12,716 bases of DNA, from positions 1 to 12,716 of the forward strand of contig CAMWRL010000040.1 in assembly GCA_947176685.1 (NCBI GenBank), written 5' to 3'. The notes beneath the pieces are model-generated. The model worked only from the letters and a program-made list of their open reading frames with translations, did not search any database and was not told where the DNA came from. This stretch comes from an uncultured Ruminococcus sp. GTDB lineage: Bacteria; Bacillota; Clostridia; Oscillospirales; Ruminococcaceae. Shown one piece after another: positions 7,694 through 12,716 of this stretch (within the stretch, counting starts at the first letter, position 1; each line of letters begins with the position of its first letter). The position numbers were made by a program, and so were the translations under genes.

Positions 7694-10366
7694 ATGAAAA
7701 AAAAGGTCACACCAAACAATAACGGTGTTATAATATGTGACAGTATAGTAATGTCTGTCAAGAAAAAGCGTCCCAATACCCGTAAGTCAGAAGCCGTAAT
7801 TATTTCTGTAATGGGCTTTGTGTCAGTTATAATGTCGTTTCTGGGAATGTTTCAGTTTAAATATAATCATAGTCAGTTTATGCTTGCGGCTGTTGTGCTG
7901 TCGGCGTTGTATATAACGGTTGCCATTATCGGTAAACGTGCCTTGTGGATAATGCTTGTATCAGTGGCGGCGTTTGTCGGACTGGCGTACAGAAAAATAA
8001 CCGTTATTGCTGACGGATTCCGGTTTATCTACAATGTTATTTACAGTGATTCATACCATACCGAAATACATTATTACAAGTCCCTCAACCCTCTGCTTGA
8101 AGAAGAATCTGTTACAGTATTCTTTTTATTCTGTATATGGCTGCTGGCAATGATTATATATTTCTTTACAATATATCACCCCAACCCGATTCTGCCGCTG
8201 CTGGCGACTTTCCCGATAATTGAAACAGGTCTTTACAACGGTATCGAAATCCCTATTTTCTGGGGAGTTATGACGATTGCTTACTGGCTGGCACTTCTTG
8301 CTATGTCCACTATAGATGTCGGCGAAATAAACGGCGGTACAAGCGGATTTGTGCGTAAAGACAACGTTTTCTTCCCCAAAAGACAGATGCGGCTCAAGGT
8401 TACTGAAAAGTGCGGACTTTTTATAATCTCAACAGTTCTGATAATAACTGCCGTTTCGGTACTGGTAATAAACATCTCCGGTTACAAGAGAAGTGACGAA
8501 CTTAACCGCAAGCGTACTGAAATCCGTGACGCTGTAAACTCGTTCTCTATGGAAAACCTTGCGGAAAGCGTTTCACGAATAACAAGCGCATTCGGCTTTG
8601 AGTTCAAATACGAAAACCATAAGCTTGGTACTACTGACCGCCTGAAATTCAAGAACACTACAGACCTGATTGTTACTTTCGACCAGCCGCAACAAAGTGC
8701 CGTCTATCTCAAAGACTATACAGGGTCAGTTTACGGCTACAATGAGTGGTCAGACCTAAGTGACGATAAATATAATGACAGGTTGTTTTCCGACTTTGAA
8801 AGGTTTGAAGTATATCCGCAGGACTTTGCATCACTCTTTTCAAGAAATGTTATTCCGGACGTTCCGACAGGCACGGTATGGATTAATTCAAAACTCCGTG
8901 ATGACAAGAGCTTTGCACCGTATGGAACGGATAATTTCGGCAACCTCACTTACGACAAGGACAGGGGCGTTTCCTCAAAACGCAGAAATGAAAGCGAATT
9001 TTCTTATAAGTTCGTTTCCGCAAACAATGATGTTATAGCGTCATTTCTGGGCGACCCTATGGAGAATATCTATTCGGCAAGTCTGATTAACGGCAGTGAC
9101 ACAAGAGAAAAATTAATCCAGTACTGTACCGAAAACGGTCTTTTTGCATATGACGATGTTTTCTATACGGAAAGCGAAATGCCTTTCAATAACGATTACT
9201 ACGCATATTCCAACGGTAATGTTCTGATTGCACAGCTTATGCAGGATAAGTACAGGGACTTTGTATATAAAAATTACCTTACCGTTCCCGACAACCAGAA
9301 TATGCAGGAAGTCCGTGACGCATATGCCGATATTCTAAGTTATGACACAACATACGCATCAGATAAAATAGCAGTTCTCAAGGCTATACGTGAACGTATG
9401 GACGAACAGAATACCTATTCATTAAGTCCCGGAAAAACTCCCGCAAACCGTGATTTTGTAAATTACTTCCTGCTGGAAAATCACAAAGGTTATTGTATAC
9501 ATTATGCAACTTCCGGCGTTATGCTTGCAAGAATGGCAGGCATTCCGGCACGTTATGCCACCGGTTATGTAGTGGTCGGCGAAGATTTCAGTAGCGAAAA
9601 CCTCAATCCGGACGGTTCATATACAATTGCTGTAAAGGACAACAGAAGTCACGCCTGGGCAGAAGTCTATCTTGACGGCTACGGCTGGGTACCGTTTGAA
9701 TTTACGGCAGGGTATTCCGACAACTCCACTCCGTACGGCACTACTGAACAAAATACGTCTTCCGAAACGGAAACCGAAACTAAAACTTCACAATCAAGGG
9801 AACAAAGGACGACTTCACGCCGGCAGACTACCTCACAATATACAACTACCGTTCAGACTACTACGGCAGTTACCGGAATAGGAATTGCAACAGGTACTGA
9901 CAACAACAATACAGGCGGCGGAACGTTCCCGAAAGCCCTGAAAAATATTCTTACTGCAATCGTTTATATTGGAATTGCGGCGTTTGTGGTATGGGCAAGA
10001 AGATATATTATTCTCAGTTCACGTACAAGGAATTTCACCAGCGGCGGAAACTCCTCAAAAACCGCCCATATGTACGACTATGCCGAAAGACTTCTGGCAA
10101 CTCAGAAGCTCAGGCAGGAAGACCTTAATTTCAAGGAATTTGCAGAAAAAGCCGAAAGAATTTCAGGCGGCAAGACTTTCAATAACGGGGATTTCAATAA
10201 CTTTATGGATATATCATTGAGAGCAGGTTTCAGCAACTCAGCCCCGACAAATGACGAAGTTACTTTCTGCAACAGTTTTGTCAGTGATATGTCAGCCCGA
10301 ATATATGAGCAGTCCGACCTGATACACAAGTTTATTATGAAGTTCGTGACTGTCCTGATTAAATAA
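7694..10366 (+). CDS. Multi-pass membrane transglutaminase-like protein with DUF4129-type tail
   Basis: This 890-residue protein has a TgpA-like layout. A basic N-terminus is followed by about six or seven membrane helices (roughly 33-52, 62-79, 82-99, 139-160, 187-205, 240-261, perhaps one near 165-177). A long extracellular part covers about 262-750 and contains the transglutaminase/protease-like core. The catalytic Cys is probably C601 in H-K-G-Y-C-I-H-Y and the His is H653 in S-H-A-W-A-E-V. The third position, usually Asp, is Glu669 in V-P-F-E-F-T. Then come a Thr/Ser/Glu-rich linker, a last membrane helix (about 751-767) and a cytoplasmic DUF4129-like tail. Related proteins are assumed to cross-link or cleave envelope polypeptides, but substrates are largely unknown. 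The ATG at 7694 has GAGGGGG (7678-7684) at good spacing; an internal ATG at 7751 is a weaker alternative. It follows the DUF58 gene by 14 nt. Confidence 0.9.
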   Translation: MKKKVTPNNNGVIICDSIVMSVKKKRPNTRKSEAVIISVMGFVSVIMSFLGMFQFKYNHSQFMLAAVVLSALYITVAIIGKRALWIMLVSVAAFVGLAYRKITVIADGFRFIYNVIYSDSYHTEIHYYKSLNPLLEEESVTVFFLFCIWLLAMIIYFFTIYHPNPILPLLATFPIIETGLYNGIEIPIFWGVMTIAYWLALLAMSTIDVGEINGGTSGFVRKDNVFFPKRQMRLKVTEKCGLFIISTVLIITAVSVLVINISGYKRSDELNRKRTEIRDAVNSFSMENLAESVSRITSAFGFEFKYENHKLGTTDRLKFKNTTDLIVTFDQPQQSAVYLKDYTGSVYGYNEWSDLSDDKYNDRLFSDFERFEVYPQDFASLFSRNVIPDVPTGTVWINSKLRDDKSFAPYGTDNFGNLTYDKDRGVSSKRRNESEFSYKFVSANNDVIASFLGDPMENIYSASLINGSDTREKLIQYCTENGLFAYDDVFYTESEMPFNNDYYAYSNGNVLIAQLMQDKYRDFVYKNYLTVPDNQNMQEVRDAYADILSYDTTYASDKIAVLKAIRERMDEQNTYSLSPGKTPANRDFVNYFLLENHKGYCIHYATSGVMLARMAGIPARYATGYVVVGEDFSSENLNPDGSYTIAVKDNRSHAWAEVYLDGYGWVPFEFTAGYSDNSTPYGTTEQNTSSETETETKTSQSREQRTTSRRQTTSQYTTTVQTTTAVTGIGIATGTDNNNTGGGTFPKALKNILTAIVYIGIAAFVVWARRYIILSSRTRNFTSGGNSSKTAHMYDYAERLLATQKLRQEDLNFKEFAEKAERISGGKTFNNGDFNNFMDISLRAGFSNSAPTNDEVTFCNSFVSDMSARIYEQSDLIHKFIMKFVTVLIK
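9716..9913 (+). other. Low-complexity Thr/Ser/Glu-rich linker in the transglutaminase-like protein
   Basis: Residues about 675-740 are dominated by Thr, Ser, Gln, Glu and Asn, with runs of alternating Glu-Thr (691-696) and repeated T-T and T-T-T blocks (706-724), ending in an Asn/Gly stretch. It links the extracellular catalytic core to the last membrane helix. Such linkers are typical of spacers crossing the cell wall and may be glycosylated. No exact tandem repeat is seen. Confidence 0.75.
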
Positions 10367-10382
10367 CGGAGGTATTTTTTCT

Positions 10383-10883
10383 ATGAAAACAAACACTTTA
10401 AAAGGTTCTGTAATGCTTGTTTCGGGAATAATAATAACTTTTTTCCCGAATATAATATCATCGCTTTTCTATATCATCGGTACGGCTGTTATAATCTTCT
10501 GCGTGGTAAACATCATAAAATCACTCATTTCCGGAAATCCTGCCTCGGTTGTCCCGAATATAATCGGAATACTTTTCGGCAGTGCTGTAACGTCTCTGCC
10601 GCATTTCGTACAGCAGATTATTCCCCTGACTGTAGGTCTTATCCTTGTGTTCAACGGTCTGGACTATATCGCAAAAGCTATTTCAAATACCGGTTTACGT
10701 ATTTTCAATATAATTATGGCTGTAACCGCTGTCGGACTGGGCTGTACACTGCTTTTCAACCTCGTACAGGCAGGAAATATAACCCGTATAATCGCCGGTC
10801 TGGTGATGATTGGTGCTGGTGCTTATGACTTTATTACGGGTCGTAAGTCCGGCGGCGGCAACGGAGATATAATAGATATATGA
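10383..10883 (+). CDS. Small DUF308/HdeD-like membrane protein
   Basis: The product is 166 residues and almost entirely hydrophobic, with five or six predicted membrane helices (about 8-22, 25-47, 56-72, 76-97, 104-126, 132-152). Glycine-rich helix patterns and paired repeats of the type G-x-x-x-I-x-x-P resemble the DUF308 family, which includes the acid-resistance membrane protein HdeD. The family assignment rests on this pattern, not on a catalytic motif, and no enzymatic role is evident. The C-terminus is a short polar Gly/Lys tail. The ATG at 10383 is preceded by a near-perfect Shine-Dalgarno GGAGGT (10368-10373) nine bases away. The gene begins 16 nt after the transglutaminase-like gene and its stop overlaps the next start, so it belongs to the same operon. 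A supporting role for the envelope complex is possible but inferred from location only. Confidence 0.75.
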   Translation: MKTNTLKGSVMLVSGIIITFFPNIISSLFYIIGTAVIIFCVVNIIKSLISGNPASVVPNIIGILFGSAVTSLPHFVQQIIPLTVGLILVFNGLDYIAKAISNTGLRIFNIIMAVTAVGLGCTLLFNLVQAGNITRIIAGLVMIGAGAYDFITGRKSGGGNGDIIDI

Positions 10884-11293
10884 CTGACCGCAGGCTTCTC
10901 GAAAAAAAGAAAAAACTCCAACGTATCCGCAATATGCTGAAAATTACTGACGGAATTGAAGTTCTGGAAATATGCGGCAGTCTGAACATTGAAATAGAAA
11001 ATTATTATTCTGCTGAAAAAGTCCCCGATTCAAGAATATCTCCCGATGACGATATTTATAACAGGATTACGGAATATATGAAACTCCGGAATAATATGAC
11101 GGTATTTCTGTTTTGCGAAGGCGTTCCGGTAAAAATACGCATAACGGACGTTTCCGCCGCCGTCAGAAGTCTGTGGGACGCTTACGGCGAAATAACCATT
11201 GCAGACGAAAATCTAATCACGGTCTGCGAAATCGGAAACGATTCCCGTGACGAATACAATTATCTTTTTGATGTATATAACATAAAAAAATAA
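10880..11293 (+). CDS. Unrecognised 137-residue soluble protein
   Basis: I do not recognise this protein. It is 137 residues, has no signal peptide or membrane segment, and is therefore probably cytoplasmic. Residues 1-22 form a strongly basic stretch with a helical pattern (repeated K/R with spaced Leu). The rest is acidic with alternating hydrophobic strands (for example T-V-F-L-F-C and V-K-I-R-I around 74-88), suggesting a small alpha/beta domain. It contains three Cys (32, 79, 116) without a metal-binding spacing. Its ATG overlaps the stop of the DUF308-like gene as ATGA, so it is very likely translationally coupled, and its codon use looks like that of its neighbours, which argues for a genuine gene. 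It ends the operon, just before a terminator. Function is unknown; a regulatory or adaptor role for the membrane proteins would be a guess. Confidence 0.8.
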   Translation: MTDRRLLEKKKKLQRIRNMLKITDGIEVLEICGSLNIEIENYYSAEKVPDSRISPDDDIYNRITEYMKLRNNMTVFLFCEGVPVKIRITDVSAAVRSLWDAYGEITIADENLITVCEIGNDSRDEYNYLFDVYNIKK

Positions 11294-11311
11294 TACGCAT
11301 ACAGAAGTAAT

Positions 11312-11351
11312 GCCCGAAAGCAGTTTTTGAAAACGCTTTCGGGCTTGTTTT
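11312..11351 (+). terminator. Intrinsic terminator between convergent operons
   Basis: The arms gcccgaaagc (11312-11321) and gctttcgggc (11335-11344) form a perfect 10-bp stem. The inner sequence can extend it (gttt at 11323-11326 with aaac at 11331-11334) past a bulged A. It is followed by ttgtttt (11345-11351). This ends the five-gene + strand operon. The stop codon of the convergent - strand gene (11350-11352) lies at the end of the T tract. On the - strand the stem is followed by attactt, which has few T, so termination in that direction is probably weaker. Confidence 0.88.
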
Positions 11352-12099
11352 AATTATTGGATTCGCATAAATCCTTTTTTGGAAGTCTGATTATATATAT
11401 CAGATATGCAACAGTTATAACTATATGTATAGAAGATGCAATAATTGTTGCGTTTTGTTCGCCGAACTTGTCAATAAGAAGACTACCCGTTGCGAATGCT
11501 GACATACAGTTATTGAAGCCGTGAAAAATTATACAGGAAATAATACTATTAGTTCTCAGGAATATGAAAACAAGCATAAATCCGACTGAAACAGCAAATA
11601 TTATCTGAATAATATTGTCCAGTAAATCATAGCCGTTGAGTAAGTTTACAATATGACCAATTCCAAAAGTAACGGAAGATATTATAACAGCCCGTGTAAT
11701 ATTTTGTTTGGCGATACCTCTGAATAAAAATCCACGGAATATGACTTCTTCCAGAAATCCAACGCAAATCATCATTACAGTATGAAAAATTGCAACTGCC
11801 GGACTATATTCCATACCAATTCCGAAAAAACCACGAGATGCACCGATAAGAAAAAGCGGTATATAGAAAAGCATTTTAGAAGCGGATATTTCGGGCTTTT
11901 TCAGTCCGAGATACTGCTCAAGGCTGTTTCTCTTGATGAATAAAAAGACTATCACTGACATTATAATGCAGAAAATCATTTCCGCAAGAAATTCTACTCC
12001 TATTTTTTCGGAAACTCTCTGCATTACGCTTTCGCCGAAAACATAAATAAGTATAAGCATTACCGAAAAAGTTATTTGATTTTTTTCAAACAGTTTCAT
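11350..12099 (-). CDS. CPBP-family intramembrane metalloprotease (CAAX protease/bacteriocin-processing)
   Basis: The product is 249 residues with about seven or eight hydrophobic helices. The three conserved motifs of the CPBP (Abi/Rce1-like) family are intact: E-E-V-I-F-R at 117-122 (E117, E118, R122), F-G-I-G-H at 145-149 (H149), and H-G-F-N-N at 193-197 (H193, N197). These residues are expected to form the active site within the membrane. Bacterial members are linked to bacteriocin maturation or self-immunity, or to cleavage of membrane-bound regulators; the substrate here is unknown. The ATG at 12097-12099 (reverse) has the Shine-Dalgarno AGGAGG at 12106-12111, located inside the end of the tetR gene. 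The start overlaps tetR by 14 nt, so both are in one transcript. Sampled stretches look lower in GC than the + strand genes, partly expected for a membrane protein. No bacteriocin precursor gene is visible nearby. Confidence 0.9.
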   Translation of the reverse strand: MKLFEKNQITFSVMLILIYVFGESVMQRVSEKIGVEFLAEMIFCIIMSVIVFLFIKRNSLEQYLGLKKPEISASKMLFYIPLFLIGASRGFFGIGMEYSPAVAIFHTVMMICVGFLEEVIFRGFLFRGIAKQNITRAVIISSVTFGIGHIVNLLNGYDLLDNIIQIIFAVSVGFMLVFIFLRTNSIISCIIFHGFNNCMSAFATGSLLIDKFGEQNATIIASSIHIVITVAYLIYIIRLPKKDLCESNN

Positions 12100-12667
12100 T
12101 TTTTCCTCCTTTTATGACGCATATCATTCCCATAAATGTATTTTCCAGAAGTCTTTCAAAATAAGCGTTATCATAATCAATTGAATTATTGGCAATAAGG
12201 CTTGCCGCACCGTGAACACACATCAAAAGCGATTCAAACAATTCCTTAGCCTGCGATTCGGAAAGCCCTGTATTTTCGCAGATAGGTGCAATAATGGGAG
12301 CTGAATAGTCCGAATAAACAAGTTCACGAAAGCTTATATTCTGGAATTTATCCGACTGAAACAGAAAGCAGAACAGATTTTTTTCTTCATCAGCAAACCT
12401 TATATAACGCAGTCCGATAGATAAAAGCGGATTACTGGTATTTTCGTCGGGCGTCATAATAAAACCCGTATGAAATTCATCAGCAAGCCCATAAACTGCT
12501 GATTTCAAATCATTTACTGTTTTGAAATGATACATGACAGGCTGAGTTGAACAATTGAGTTCAGCTGCAACTCTGCGGACATTCAGATTTTCTTCTCCTT
12601 CAGTCCGAACGATTTTCAGACCTGCATCAATTACCATTTCTTTTGTTATTTTGGCTTTTGGCGGCAT
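12086..12667 (-). CDS. TetR/AcrR-family transcriptional regulator
   Basis: The product is 193 residues, a usual length for TetR regulators. The N-terminal DNA-binding domain covers about 7-55: a first helix (M-V-I-D-A-G-L-K-I-V), then the helix-turn-helix L-N-V-R-R-V-A-A-E-L-N-C-S with the recognition helix ending P-V-M-Y-H-F. The C-terminal ligand and dimer domain resembles the WHG type, with V-H-G-A-A-S-L at 151-157. The effector cannot be told from sequence. The ATG at 12665-12667 (reverse) has AAGGAG at 12675-12680. It is upstream of and overlaps the CPBP gene, so it probably controls its own transcription and that of the protease. The palindrome at 12690-12711 is a likely binding site. 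Confidence 0.93.
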   Translation of the reverse strand: MPPKAKITKEMVIDAGLKIVRTEGEENLNVRRVAAELNCSTQPVMYHFKTVNDLKSAVYGLADEFHTGFIMTPDENTSNPLLSIGLRYIRFADEEKNLFCFLFQSDKFQNISFRELVYSDYSAPIIAPICENTGLSESQAKELFESLLMCVHGAASLIANNSIDYDNAYFERLLENTFMGMICVIKGGKNETV

Positions 12668-12689
12668 AATCGAACTCCTTTTTAATATT

Positions 12690-12711
12690 ACATTAGTTAT
12701 ATAACAACTGT
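12690..12711 (-). promoter_or_regulatory. Candidate TetR operator upstream of the tetR-CPBP genes
   Basis: The half-sites acattagttat (12690-12700) and ataacaactgt (12701-12711) match as an inverted repeat at 9 of 11 positions, with a perfect 10-bp core gttatataac. The centre is 33 bases upstream of the tetR start. Size and symmetry suit a TetR dimer. TATAAC (12698-12703 on the - strand) inside it could be a -10 element, in which case the -35 lies at or beyond the window edge. Binding is inferred. Confidence 0.5.
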
Positions 12712-12716
12712 ATTAT

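Noticed and set aside
11350..12667. Recent horizontal transfer of the TetR-CPBP unit
   Set aside because: Sampled GC seems lower in the CPBP gene, but membrane proteins are AT-rich anyway and no mobile-element remnant or repeat flanks the unit. Evidence is insufficient.
1..12716. CRISPR array, tRNA/rRNA genes, insertion sequence, phage or toxin-antitoxin locus
   Set aside because: No regularly spaced repeats, cloverleaf sequence, transposase or integrase motif or paired small toxin/antitoxin genes were seen. All stretches longer than 300 bases are covered by genes.

Overview
The window is a chromosomal segment from a moderately AT-rich, Gram-positive anaerobe. The best guess is a Firmicute of the class Clostridia, family Oscillospiraceae, close to Ruminococcus. 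This rests on gene content and order (gdpP-rplI-dnaB next to tilS-ftsH), on purine-rich Shine-Dalgarno sequences before almost every gene, on a probable TTG start in ftsH, and on the low-GC codon style. No database search was possible, so the genus is an inference.

Region 1 (1-5454, + strand) is a housekeeping block. It holds the 3' end of a GdpP-type cyclic-di-AMP phosphodiesterase, ribosomal protein L9, the replicative helicase DnaB, the tRNA-Ile lysidine synthetase TilS and the membrane AAA+ metalloprotease FtsH. Gaps are short (46, 15, 1 and 21 nt), so the genes are probably co-transcribed. In Bacillus the dnaB group and the tilS-hpt-ftsH group lie on opposite sides of oriC. Here they are joined and hpt is absent. 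A strong intrinsic terminator (5460-5501) closes the block.

Region 2 (5530-11293, + strand) is a five-gene operon: a MoxR-type AAA+ ATPase, a membrane-anchored DUF58 protein, an 890-residue multi-pass transglutaminase-like protein with a C-terminal DUF4129-like tail, a small DUF308/HdeD-like membrane protein and a 137-residue soluble protein that I do not recognise. Junctions are tight (start/stop overlap, a 14-nt gap, a 16-nt gap, an ATGA overlap). The first three genes form a widespread MoxR-DUF58-transglutaminase module that appears to act at the cell envelope and whose substrate is generally unknown. The last two genes are the least characterised part of the window.

Region 3 (11350-12716, - strand) converges on region 2 across a hairpin terminator. 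It encodes a TetR-family regulator and, overlapping it by 14 nt, a CPBP-family (CAAX protease/bacteriocin-processing) membrane protein with the three family motifs intact. A 22-bp imperfect palindrome just upstream of tetR is a plausible autoregulatory operator. The promoter is cut by the window edge.

I found no tRNA, rRNA, CRISPR array, insertion sequence, phage gene or pseudogene. The window is mostly ordinary. The items most worth pursuing are the tail of the region 2 operon and the TetR-CPBP unit.
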